Shown: piece by piece, positions 17,473 through 25,823 of the stretch
How positions within the stretch are numbered: position 1 is the first letter of the stretch
How the letters are laid out: the number at the start of each line of letters is the position of its first letter
The notes under the pieces: generated by a model
The model's database searches: none
What the model saw: the letters and a program-made list of their open reading frames with translations, nothing else
What the model was told of the DNA's origin: nothing
Program-made: the position numbers and the translations under genes
Assembly: GCA_902491375.1 (NCBI GenBank)
Contig: CABUHE010000001.1
Span: 1-64,000, forward strand
Direction of reading: 5' to 3'
Length of the DNA: 64,000 nucleotides
Source of the DNA: an uncultured Prevotella sp.
GTDB taxonomy: Bacteria; Bacteroidota; Bacteroidia; Bacteroidales; Bacteroidaceae

Positions 17473-19716
17473 TTACCAGTCTATTCCTTTAAATCTTCCG
17501 TCAATCTTTATATACTCGGTCTTGCTCAGATCCATGTCGTCCGTGCAGTCGACAGGTTCGGGATAAACAGGTATTTCGGCTCCTTCGCGCACATATACGG
17601 GCATCAGTTCGAGCGGTACATCAAGGTCTTTGAGCCATTTGCCGCCGCTGTAATGCTTGCCGGTGAAGAAGTCTGTCCAGTTGCCTTCGGGCAGATAGAC
17701 GTCACGTTTGCCCTCGCTGTTCATCACAGGAGCCACGAGGAAGTCGTCGCCGAAGTAGTATTCGTCGTCGATATGCCAGCACATACGGTCGTCGGGGTGG
17801 TGGAATATCAGTGCCTGGAGTATTGTCGAACCGCTGTTTACAGCTTTCTTGCTCTCGCGTAGTATGTAAGGAATGAGCTTATAGCGCAGCTGCCACCAGC
17901 GTTTTACTATCGGAGCGATGGCAGGGTAGTGCCACGGTTCGCGCTTGTTGGTGCCGTGGTAGCGTATGTGAGATGAGAATACGCCGAACTGTGTCCAGCG
18001 TACGTAGACGTCGTCGCGTACCCTTGTGTTCATGAAGTTAGGCAGAGTGTGGAATCCCGGAACGTCGTGGCTCCAGAAAGCGAAGCCCGACAGACCGAAG
18101 TGAAGTCCTCCTTTAAGCGAGCCTGCCATACCGTCCCATGAGCTGCAAGAGTCGCCTCCCCAGTGCAGAGGATAGCGCTGACAGCCTGCCCAGGCAGCTC
18201 TTGCCCATATAATGCCGTCGCCCGTAACCTCCTTAGTTACCTCGTAAGCTGCTTTCTGATAGAGAAGCGCGTAGAGATTGTTGAGCAGTTCGGGCTTCAT
18301 ATTCTTGTAGATGGCGTCCATGTGGATGTTTTCGCCGAAGTCGGTCTTTATCGCTGCCACGCCTATTTTGAGCAGACGGCGCAGCAGACCTTTGTACCAT
18401 TCGGTTGCGGCAGGGTCGGTGAAGTCGATTGTTCCTGCATAGTCGAGTGCCGAGAAGTTAGAGCCTTCGCCCTCCTGTTTCTTCGTCAGTGTGCAGATAT
18501 AGTGGTTCTTGCGCGCCTCGTCTATCTGTTCGGCGTCCTCGGCAACGTATGGCAGCTGCCACAGTGTCACGCGGTAGCCCTTGTCCTTGAGGCCGCGTAT
18601 GAAGCCTTCGGGGTCGGGGAAGCGCTCCTCGTTGAACTTCCATTCGCACAGCCAGTCGGTCTTGAACCAGCCGGTGTCCAGATGTATCACATCGCAGGGA
18701 TAGTGTTCGCGGCGCATACGGTCGCATATCTCGTTCACCTCGTCTGCACTGAAGTATGTCATACGGCTCATCCACACGCCGAAACTCCACAGCGGAGGCA
18801 TCGAGGGGTAGCCTGTCAGGTCGCGGTAGCCGCGTATTATCTCTTCTATTGAGTCGCCGCCGATAACGAAGACGTCGAGCATTGCCTGGTCGCTCAGAAA
18901 CTCTACCGAGCGTGTTGATACTCCGGCAAGCGACAGTTTGCTGTGTGCGCAGGTATGATAGAACGTGCCGTACATGCGGCTCGACACGTAGAAAGGTATG
19001 TTCTTGTATGTGCGGCGGTTGTTTACGCCCTGTCCGTCCTGATTCTTGAGGAAGAATGTCTGTCCGCTGAGGTCCATTTTGGCGAACCGCTCGCCTGTTC
19101 CTGCGAAGCATTCGTCGGCCTTACACTCGAACGAAACGGTCGCGCGCTCCTTATGTCCGTCAAGTTTGCAGAAGCCGAGGGGCAGCGCGTCGTAGCGCGG
19201 AGGCGAGAAGTGATCGTATGCTGCGAGCCTTATCTCACGCTTGCCGTCGGGAAACAGGCGTATGTCGAGCGTCTCCTGAGGGTCGGGCAGGAGCGTACTC
19301 CAGCGGTCAAGCTCAGGTTCCTGCGTGTTGATAACGGCTCTTACGGTGCCTTCGGTGTCGGTTATTGTCCATCCGGCGGCGTTCTCCTCGACGCTCAACG
19401 GTATCTTTTTAACCCTGCCACTCATCTGTAAAATCTCCGATTCATCGGTCATCTGTTCCTCACCGAAGCCGATGAAAAGGCGCAAAATCTTAGGTTCATA
19501 CTGCCTTATGACCAGCGTATATTCCTCGCGCGGCACGCTGTTGTCAGCTGCCATGTCGTTGGCAAGCACCTGTTTCTGGAACGGAACGGTTACGCATACG
19601 TCGCCGTCTTTCCCGTAAACGGCGGTAGGCTTGCAGGCTTTCCATAACGACTCGTTACGGCTGAGGTTGATATCGAAGTCGAGAAAGTCGAATAGATGGT
19701 AGTTTGTGGGTTTCAT
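17473..19716 (-). CDS. GH31 alpha-xylosidase-like glycoside hydrolase
   Basis: A 747-residue family GH31 enzyme close to YicI-type alpha-xylosidases. The nucleophile block IKTDFGENI (Asp459) has the KTDFGE form typical of alpha-xylosidases rather than alpha-glucosidases; the acid/base lies in WGGDSCSSWDG (Asp522). Further family blocks are PPLWSFGVWMSR, HLDTGWFKTDW and RYKLIPYILRESK. There is no signal peptide (start MKPTNYHLFDF), so it acts in the cytoplasm on imported oligosaccharides or glycosides. It is the first gene of a leftward set; the methyltransferase-fusion start is 79 nt downstream. Family GH31 also contains transglycosylases and sulfoquinovosidases, so the aglycone or glycan is uncertain. 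Confidence 0.9.
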   Translation of the reverse strand: MKPTNYHLFDFLDFDINLSRNESLWKACKPTAVYGKDGDVCVTVPFQKQVLANDMAADNSVPREEYTLVIRQYEPKILRLFIGFGEEQMTDESEILQMSGRVKKIPLSVEENAAGWTITDTEGTVRAVINTQEPELDRWSTLLPDPQETLDIRLFPDGKREIRLAAYDHFSPPRYDALPLGFCKLDGHKERATVSFECKADECFAGTGERFAKMDLSGQTFFLKNQDGQGVNNRRTYKNIPFYVSSRMYGTFYHTCAHSKLSLAGVSTRSVEFLSDQAMLDVFVIGGDSIEEIIRGYRDLTGYPSMPPLWSFGVWMSRMTYFSADEVNEICDRMRREHYPCDVIHLDTGWFKTDWLCEWKFNEERFPDPEGFIRGLKDKGYRVTLWQLPYVAEDAEQIDEARKNHYICTLTKKQEGEGSNFSALDYAGTIDFTDPAATEWYKGLLRRLLKIGVAAIKTDFGENIHMDAIYKNMKPELLNNLYALLYQKAAYEVTKEVTGDGIIWARAAWAGCQRYPLHWGGDSCSSWDGMAGSLKGGLHFGLSGFAFWSHDVPGFHTLPNFMNTRVRDDVYVRWTQFGVFSSHIRYHGTNKREPWHYPAIAPIVKRWWQLRYKLIPYILRESKKAVNSGSTILQALIFHHPDDRMCWHIDDEYYFGDDFLVAPVMNSEGKRDVYLPEGNWTDFFTGKHYSGGKWLKDLDVPLELMPVYVREGAEIPVYPEPVDCTDDMDLSKTEYIKIDGRFKGIDW

Positions 19717-20025
19717 TTTTTGTTTGTTTTTATGATATGCAGGCAGTCTGTAAGTCCTGCCGGGCTTTGTTTCTCTGTATGGATTTATGTCCGGGCGGCA
19801 TCTTGTCAGCGTTTCACCCGTTGTACTTTGAGGTGTAAACTGTCAGGTTCAGTCTTGTCAATGTGTTTTCACAGCTGTGGCAAAAATATCAGTCCACAGC
19901 TGACATAATGACGTATGACAGTCTGTTTTGTACTATGCAGCGGTGAGTTATCTTTCTTTTTGCCACGTCTGTCGTGGAGTGTTGAGATGCCGGCTGACAC
20001 GTTTATTACTTATGTCTATAAGCTA
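19717..20025 (-). other. Long candidate 5' leader of the GH31 operon
   Basis: If transcription starts from the promoter at 20026-20056, about 300 nt precede the GH31 start codon. The stretch has short inverted repeats (CCACG-TCTGT-CGTGG at 19962-19976, and the dyad at 19872-19902) but no gene and no cobalamin-box match that I can recognise. Role unknown. Confidence 0.4.
19872..19902 (-). promoter_or_regulatory. Dyad enclosing a second possible -7 element
   Basis: CAGCTGTGG (19872-19880) and CCACAGCTG (19894-19902) are perfect 9-bp inverted arms. Between them, read leftward, is TATTTTTG (19881-19888), matching the TAnnTTTG -7 element. No good -33 element is visible, so this could be a regulated promoter or simply an operator or hairpin in the leader. 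Confidence 0.45.
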
Positions 20026-20056
20026 CAAAAATACGGAAAATAGCTTTAACGGCAAA
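20026..20056 (-). promoter_or_regulatory. Bacteroidetes-type promoter for GH31 operon
   Basis: Read leftward: TTTG (20056-20053), 19 nt, TATTTTTG (20033-20026). This exact spacing matches the Bacteroidetes -33/-7 consensus and would drive the GH31, methyltransferase-fusion and symporter genes. Confidence 0.6.
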
Positions 20057-20114
20057 GAAATATACTGATTGTTTCAGCTTTTTTAGTGCTTCCGCCTGAC
20101 GGCTGTCTGCTGCC

Positions 20115-20210
20115 TGTTTTGCGAAAGACGGCATTTCGCCCTGCGAAACATGCTCTTTTACACGATGAAAAGGCATCTTTTACAACGCGAAAGAGGCCCT
20201 TTTGCAATGC
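20115..20210. repeat. Quasi-palindrome repeat cluster D
   Basis: Four units, GAAAGACGGCATTTC, GAAACATGCTCTTTT, AAAAGGCATCTTTT and GAAAGAGGCCCTTTT, lie between the divergent GH31 and efflux operons, with linkers such as GCCCTGC and TACACGAT. Confidence 0.8.
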
Positions 20211-20444
20211 GTTGGTTCTCAGACAGATGCGTTATCAGTTTTTTTCAGTGTCCCGTGTCGTTGCTTTTTTCTGTCTGTTGAGTGTTGTTCTTATCGGGGA
20301 ATGGGCTTTTCTGATATTATTATAAGGTCTTTTCATATCGTTATAAAGGCGTTTTTCACGTGTTCAGACGCTGTTTTATGCAGAAACGGAAAATATGAAC
20401 AGCCTGTACGAAAATGTCGTAACGCCGGTACGGCCGGAACTGCC

Positions 20445-20452
20445 TATCTTTG
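20445..20452 (+). promoter_or_regulatory. Probable -7 element upstream of drug-efflux operon
   Basis: TATCTTTG followed by CAG lies 25 nt upstream of the ATG at 20477. A -33 TTTG is not seen at the right distance, so the promoter may depend on an activator, plausibly the AraC protein encoded at the end of the operon. Confidence 0.5.
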
Positions 20453-20476
20453 CAGCGGATAAATGAAACAAAAGAT

Positions 20477-21799
20477 ATGAAGAGACTATTATTCACATTT
20501 GCCATTGCCTGCACGCTTATTCCTCTAAAAGCGCAGGAAACGCTCACGCTAAGACAGTGTCTGAACATGGGCATAGAGAACAATCTTCAGCTGAAATCGA
20601 AGCGCAACGACATAGTGAAAGGTGAGCACAGCATCACCGAGAACCGTGCCAAGCTGCTTCCGCAGATTAACGCTGTGGCGTCGATGAACGACAATTTCAA
20701 TCCGCCTGTATCTGTAACCGACGGTTCGGCTTACGGTAATCCTTACAACGTAACCAAGACGTTGCAGTATAACGCTTCGGCAGGACTGCAACTTCAGATG
20801 CCGCTTTACAATCAGACGCTGCTCACAGCGCTTGACATTACGAAGATGATGGACCGCATCAACCGTCTGAGTTACGACAAGGCGCGCAACGATTTGATGA
20901 TGCAGATTGCCCAGATGTACTATCTTGCGCAGAGTACTGCCGAACAGATAGGCATCGTTAAGGACAACATCGTGCGCATGGAGGAGCTGAAAGGCATTAC
21001 TGACGCGTTCTTCGACAACGGCATGGCGATGGAAGTTGATGTGAAAAGGGTGAACATCAACCTTGAAAACCTTAAAGTTCAGCGCGATAACGCAGAGGCT
21101 ATGCTGACTCAGCAGCTTAACATGCTGAAGTATGTTATCGACTATCCTGCCGACAAACCGCTGGCTCTCACGCCGGTGAATGCGGACAATGTTGAGGCCG
21201 TTGAGCTGTCAGGACTCTGCGAGTCATTGCCCGAACTGCAACTGTTGCAGAAGCAGGGCGAGCTTGCCGGCAAGCAGCAGAAGATGGTTAAGCAGGGTTA
21301 TCTGCCGTCGCTTACGCTCACCGGCAACTTCTCTTACTCTGCCTACACCGACAAACTGAATAATTGGTTCCACTCAGGGCCGTCAAACCACTGGTACAAC
21401 TCGTCCGGTCTGGGTATCACATTGCGTGTTCCTGTGTTCGACGGATTGGAGAAACGCTCGAAGATACGTAAGGCAAAGCTCGACACCGAGAACGCACGCC
21501 TGGCTTATGACGACGCACTTAAAGGTCTGCGCACGCAGTATATGAACGCTACCAACGACCTTATGAACAGCCGTCGCAACTTCACCAAGCAGCTCGACAA
21601 CTACCGTCTGGCGGAAGATGTGTATGAAGTTACCACTTATCGCTACCGTGAAGGCGTAGTGTCGATGACTGAAGTATTGCAGGACGAGATGCAGATGAGC
21701 GAGGCGCAGAACAGCTATGTAACCGCTCACTACAACTACCGCGTTACCGCTTTGTCGCTGCTTAAACTGACAGGAAACCTCGACTCGCTGCTGAAATAA
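20477..21799 (+). CDS. TolC-family outer-membrane efflux protein
   Basis: A 440-residue outer-membrane channel protein. The start at ATG 20477 gives a signal peptide (MKRLLFTFAIACTLIPLKAQ); the frame extends to 20450 but that part overlaps the likely -7 element. The repeated OEP helical regions are visible: LTLRQCLNMGIENNLQLKSK near the N terminus, and a C-terminal YRLAEDVYEVTTYRYREG block followed by MTEVLQDEMQMSEAQNSY. Shared operon with an EmrA-like adaptor (70 nt downstream) and an EmrB-like transporter indicates a tripartite drug or toxin exporter. Confidence 0.9.
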   Translation: MKRLLFTFAIACTLIPLKAQETLTLRQCLNMGIENNLQLKSKRNDIVKGEHSITENRAKLLPQINAVASMNDNFNPPVSVTDGSAYGNPYNVTKTLQYNASAGLQLQMPLYNQTLLTALDITKMMDRINRLSYDKARNDLMMQIAQMYYLAQSTAEQIGIVKDNIVRMEELKGITDAFFDNGMAMEVDVKRVNINLENLKVQRDNAEAMLTQQLNMLKYVIDYPADKPLALTPVNADNVEAVELSGLCESLPELQLLQKQGELAGKQQKMVKQGYLPSLTLTGNFSYSAYTDKLNNWFHSGPSNHWYNSSGLGITLRVPVFDGLEKRSKIRKAKLDTENARLAYDDALKGLRTQYMNATNDLMNSRRNFTKQLDNYRLAEDVYEVTTYRYREGVVSMTEVLQDEMQMSEAQNSYVTAHYNYRVTALSLLKLTGNLDSLLK

Positions 21800-21869
21800 G
21801 CTGCACAAGGCTTCACCTACATATTCAATATTACACAACAACATACCGACAATTTAATAAAATACAGAA

Positions 21870-22967
21870 ATGGAAACCCAGAACAACAACATACAGCAGA
21901 ACAATACACTGAAACAGCAGGCTAAAAAATTAAGAAGACAGCGTACAAGACAAATCGTGGCAAGTATCTTCGGCATAGCAATCCTCGTGTGCGGAATAGT
22001 CAAGATGTCGATGATTTTCCTCGACTACAAGGGCAGCGAGACAAGTAACGACGCGCAGATTGAGCAATACATATCGCCCGTAAACCTCCGTGCGTCGGGC
22101 TATATAAAGCAAGTCTGCTTCACAGAGCATCAGAATGTGAAGAAAGGCGACACTCTCCTGATACTCGACGACCGTGAATACCGCATCCGTGTGATGGAGG
22201 CTGAGGCTGCGTTGAAGGACGCGATAGCAGGCGCTTCGACAGTAGGACAGTCGTTACAGACATCCCAGGCTTCGGCATCTGTTTATGAGTCGTCAATCGC
22301 TGAGGTTAAGATTCGCCTGGCAAAGCTGGAGAAAGACCGCGCACGCTACCAGAACCTGCTTGACCGCAACGCTGCTACGCCGATACAGCTGGAACAGATT
22401 GAGACCGAGTATGAGGCTACGAAGCAGAAGCTCGACGGACTTATCTGTCAGCAGAAGGCTGCCAAGTCGGGTGTAAGCGAGGTCTCAACACGCCGCCAGA
22501 GTTCAGAAGCAGCAATAGAAAGGGCACGCGCTGCGCTTGAGATGGCACGCCTTAACCTCTCTTACACGGTAGTAGTCGCTCCCTGCGACGGCAAGTTAGG
22601 ACGCCGCGCTGTTGAGGACGGACAGTATGTTTCGGCAGGACAGACGCTGACATACATCATGCCCGATACGCAGAAATGGGTTATAGCAAACTATAAGGAA
22701 ACGCAGGTTGAGAGCCTGCATGTAGGTCAGGAGGTTGCTCTTACAGTCGATGCGCTCGACGGAAGGGAGTTCAAGGGACGTATAACTGCCATCTCCGGCG
22801 CAACAGGAGCTAAGTATTCGCTCGTGCCTACGGACAATTCAGCCGGCAACTTTGTGAAGATACGTCAGCGAGTGCCGGTCAGAATTGAGTTCACCGGGCT
22901 GTCAAAGGCTGACAACGAACGGCTTGCAGCTGGTATGATGGTTGTCGTCAAGGCAAAGAAAGGCTGA
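21870..22967 (+). CDS. HlyD/EmrA-family membrane-fusion protein
   Basis: A 365-residue periplasmic adaptor. After a polar, Gln/Asn-rich start and a basic patch (KKLRRQRTRQ), one membrane helix (about residues 30-50, VASIFGIAILVCGIVKMSMI) anchors it in the inner membrane. The lipoyl halves (YIKQVCFTEHQNVKKGDTLL and VVAPCDGKLGRRAVEDGQYV) flank a long coiled coil (about residues 85-215). Its architecture matches EmrA, and it pairs with the MFS transporter encoded 64 nt downstream and the TolC-like channel upstream. Confidence 0.9.
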   Translation: METQNNNIQQNNTLKQQAKKLRRQRTRQIVASIFGIAILVCGIVKMSMIFLDYKGSETSNDAQIEQYISPVNLRASGYIKQVCFTEHQNVKKGDTLLILDDREYRIRVMEAEAALKDAIAGASTVGQSLQTSQASASVYESSIAEVKIRLAKLEKDRARYQNLLDRNAATPIQLEQIETEYEATKQKLDGLICQQKAAKSGVSEVSTRRQSSEAAIERARAALEMARLNLSYTVVVAPCDGKLGRRAVEDGQYVSAGQTLTYIMPDTQKWVIANYKETQVESLHVGQEVALTVDALDGREFKGRITAISGATGAKYSLVPTDNSAGNFVKIRQRVPVRIEFTGLSKADNERLAAGMMVVVKAKKG

Positions 22968-23031
22968 TTTTTATAGATTAAAAGTCTGATATTCATGCTC
23001 TCGGAGCATTCAACATAAACAACATTTAGTT

Positions 23032-24708
23032 ATGGAACAAAATGTTATAAGCGTTACTTGCGGTGCCAAGTACAGGAATTATCCGTTCTACAACTGGATG
23101 CCCAAGCCGCTCGGAATTATTCTGCTGATACTTCTTTTCATACCTATCCTCACTGTCGGCGGTGTCTATACCGCCAACAGCGGAGATATGACGAGCGGAC
23201 TTGGCATACAGTCGGAACACATACAGTTTGTCGGTTTCGTTACATCTATTGGCATGGCGGCCTTCTCTCCGTTCTTTTATCAGCTGGTGTGCATACGCCG
23301 TGAGAAGATGATGTGTGTCGTAGGATTCTCCATTATGTATCTTCTTAGCTATGTGTGCGCCGTTACCGATAGCATATTCGTGCTGGCTTTGTGCAGCCTT
23401 GTGATGGGTTTTCTGCGCATGGAGCTGATGATGGTCAATCTGTTTACCCTCATACGCTACGCCTTCGGAATGGAAGCTACGCAGAATATAACGCCAGGCA
23501 ACGAGCCTGATACAGAAGAAGGATGGGACCGTCTGGACTCTGAGAAGAGCAAGAGCATGCCGATGATTTACCTGTTCTTCATGATTTTAGGTCAGCTCGG
23601 CACGTCGCTTACGGCATGGCTGGCCTACGAATACCAGTGGCAGGACGTCTACTATTACATGATGGGAATGACGCTTGTGGCTATACTCATAGTCCTTGTT
23701 ACGATGCCTTACCACGCATACAACAACCGCCGGTTCCCGATAACTTTCCGAAAGTTCGGTAACGTGGCTGTGTTCAGCTCAATGATGACCTGCGGAATCT
23801 ATGTACTTGTCTACGGAAAGACGCTCGACTGGTTTGCCGACCCTACCATCGTGCGCTCGACAATACTTACAGTCGTATTCGCAGCAGTGTTCTTCTACAT
23901 GGAATGGTCGCACCGTTCGCCTTATTTCCTCATGGAAGTGTTCCGCCTGCGGACGATAAACATGGGTATAGTGCTGTTCCTGTTGCTCATGATTTTCAAC
24001 ACAAGCTCGATGTTTGTCAACGTGTTCACGGGCGTAGGAATGGAGATAGACAACTGGCAGAACGCATCGCTTGGCAACTGGAGCATGTTGGGCTACTTCA
24101 TCGGAGCAGTCATAGCGATAATCCTCGGCTCACGTAATGTCAAGCTGAAATACCTCTTCGGCATAGGCTTCATGCTCATAGGAATGTCTGCTCTGTTCAT
24201 GTATTTCGAGGTGCAGACGGCCGGACTTTATGAAAGGATGAAGTATCCGGTGATTATACGTTCGGCTGGAATGATGCTGATTTACTCTCTCACCGCCGTG
24301 TACGCAAATCAGCGGATGCCTTACAAATACCTTTCCACATGGATATGTATCATGCTCAGCGTGCGCATGGTTATCGGGCCGGGCATCGGTTCGGCACTTT
24401 ACTCAAACGTGCTTCAGCACCGTCAGCAGCACTACGTTACGATGTTTGCCCAGGATGTAGACCGTGTTGATACGCAGACGGCGGCAGCTTACGACCAGAC
24501 TGTCAACGGAATGCGCTGGCAGGGACGCAGCGAGACCGAGGCAGAGAATATGGCTGCCATGTCAGCTAAGGGCAAAGTGCAGGTGCAGGCCACTCTGTCG
24601 GCTGTCAAGGAGATGTCGGGATGGACATTCTACGGCTGTATGCTTTCAATGCTCTTCGTACTCATTTATCCATATAAGAAGAGGAAATTATCTGCTTGGC
24701 GGAACTGA
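23032..24708 (+). CDS. EmrB-like MFS transporter
   Basis: A 558-residue inner-membrane protein with about 14 predicted helices, as in the DHA2 (EmrB/QacA) group of the major facilitator superfamily. The N-terminal helix is preceded by a longer than usual hydrophilic segment (residues 1-26), and a roughly 50-residue polar segment (DTEEGWDRLDSEKSK) lies near residues 160-185. It shares an operon with TolC- and EmrA-like proteins, giving a complete three-component exporter. The substrate is not predictable. The stop codon lies inside the terminator-like hairpin at 24687-24729. Confidence 0.85.
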   Translation: MEQNVISVTCGAKYRNYPFYNWMPKPLGIILLILLFIPILTVGGVYTANSGDMTSGLGIQSEHIQFVGFVTSIGMAAFSPFFYQLVCIRREKMMCVVGFSIMYLLSYVCAVTDSIFVLALCSLVMGFLRMELMMVNLFTLIRYAFGMEATQNITPGNEPDTEEGWDRLDSEKSKSMPMIYLFFMILGQLGTSLTAWLAYEYQWQDVYYYMMGMTLVAILIVLVTMPYHAYNNRRFPITFRKFGNVAVFSSMMTCGIYVLVYGKTLDWFADPTIVRSTILTVVFAAVFFYMEWSHRSPYFLMEVFRLRTINMGIVLFLLLMIFNTSSMFVNVFTGVGMEIDNWQNASLGNWSMLGYFIGAVIAIILGSRNVKLKYLFGIGFMLIGMSALFMYFEVQTAGLYERMKYPVIIRSAGMMLIYSLTAVYANQRMPYKYLSTWICIMLSVRMVIGPGIGSALYSNVLQHRQQHYVTMFAQDVDRVDTQTAAAYDQTVNGMRWQGRSETEAENMAAMSAKGKVQVQATLSAVKEMSGWTFYGCMLSMLFVLIYPYKKRKLSAWRN

Positions 24709-24729
24709 CTGTCCGCCAAGTCAGATAAT
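24687..24729 (+). terminator. Hairpin overlapping the transporter stop codon
   Basis: ATTATCTGCTTGGCGGA and TCCGCCAAGTCAGATAAT pair over 17 bp with one bulged T and an 8-nt loop, then TTTATT follows. The loop contains the TGA stop of the transporter gene. It may separate the efflux genes from the AraC gene or act on both. Confidence 0.65.
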
Positions 24730-24765
24730 TTTATTAACTTAGCCGACATAAAATTAAAGGCCGTT

Positions 24766-25650
24766 ATGGAAAGAATATTTGACCGTCAAGCCTTAGGAAA
24801 GCTTGACGTCTTGCAGGAAGATATGGTAAGAAGAGCTGATGTGTGTTCGTCTGGAGGCGTGGTTACGTCGTTTCCTGAGCGTATGGCTGAAGGCTTCAGG
24901 AACTTCGGAATAGGACTGATTGTCTGCCACGAAGGCCGTTTTGACTTCACTCTGTCGGACAAGAGATATACTGCCGGTAGTGGCGAGACCGTGTTTATAC
25001 CAGAGGGAACATTCTTCAGAGTAGAACATCAGTCGGCAGACCTGCGCATGAGCATAATCATTTACCGCACCGCGCCGATACGCGATGTCGTAGGAACGAT
25101 GGTGCAGTCGGTTAATCTTTATGCCCAGATGTCGCCCGATTTGCCATGTGTATGGCGCACGGAGTGTGAGGACGACATCGCAGGATATATTTATCTGATA
25201 GGAAAGATTCAGCTTTCAGACGACGATTTATTCGCCGTAAACGAGCGTAAGCTGCTTCTTCTGTCGCTAACTTACCGGCTTTGCTCGGTGTTCAGCAGAC
25301 AGTTTTTCGCCAAAGACTCCGCCAACGCCCGGCGTACAGAGATATTCCTCAGACTTATAAGGCTCATCGACCGCAACTATATGGCCGAGCGCGGCGTGGC
25401 GTTTTATGCCGACAAGCTGTGTCTTTCAGCCAAATATCTGTCGGAACTGTCAAAGTCGGTGTGCGGATATACCGTTCAGGAACTTGTGTTCAAGGCTATA
25501 ACGCGCAAGGCGATGTCGCTGCTCGACAGCACGAACAAGACCGTTGCTGAGATTTCAGATGAGTTCCATTTCCCTAATCCGTCAAGTTTCGGCACGTTTT
25601 TCAGGAAGCAGACGGGGCTGTCTCCACAGAAATACCGCGACCGTCTGTAA
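24766..25650 (+). CDS. AraC-family transcriptional regulator
   Basis: A 294-residue regulator with an N-terminal cupin-like ligand-binding region (HEGRFDFTLSDKRYTAGSGE, about residues 60-100) and a C-terminal AraC/XylS DNA-binding domain (about residues 200-294). Both helix-turn-helix motifs are visible: FYADKLCLSAKYLSELSK and VAEISDEFHFPNPSSFGTFF, and the domain ends with the typical F-R-K-Q-T-G-L-S-P-Q-K-Y-R. It lies 57 nt after the efflux operon on the same strand and is its most likely regulator. Signal unknown. Confidence 0.9.
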   Translation: MERIFDRQALGKLDVLQEDMVRRADVCSSGGVVTSFPERMAEGFRNFGIGLIVCHEGRFDFTLSDKRYTAGSGETVFIPEGTFFRVEHQSADLRMSIIIYRTAPIRDVVGTMVQSVNLYAQMSPDLPCVWRTECEDDIAGYIYLIGKIQLSDDDLFAVNERKLLLLSLTYRLCSVFSRQFFAKDSANARRTEIFLRLIRLIDRNYMAERGVAFYADKLCLSAKYLSELSKSVCGYTVQELVFKAITRKAMSLLDSTNKTVAEISDEFHFPNPSSFGTFFRKQTGLSPQKYRDRL

Positions 25651-25670
25651 CTGATTGCTGAATTATGTAT

Positions 25671-25693
25671 AACACATTGAAAATCAATGTGTT
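25671..25693. terminator. Hairpin after araC-family gene
   Basis: AACACATTGA and TCAATGTGTT pair perfectly over 10 bp around AAA, 20 nt after the regulator stop. No U tract follows directly, so termination is plausible but not certain. Confidence 0.5.
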
Positions 25694-25706
25694 GACTGTT
25701 GAAATA

Positions 25707-25790
25707 TAAAAGAGCATGTTTCGCAGGCCGAAACATGCTCTTTTACACGACGAAAAGGCACCTTTTGCGCTTCAAAAGGTGCCTTCTTGT
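25707..25790. repeat. Quasi-palindrome repeat cluster E
   Basis: Four units, AAAAGAGCATGTTTC, GAAACATGCTCTTTT, GAAAAGGCACCTTTT and CAAAAGGTGCCTTC, lie between convergent genes. Units one and two, and three and four, are reverse complements of each other, so the RNA could fold into two long hairpins and act as a bidirectional terminator. Confidence 0.85.
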
Positions 25791-25823
25791 AATACAGACC
25801 GCTGTCTGCCTGTAATCAAATCG

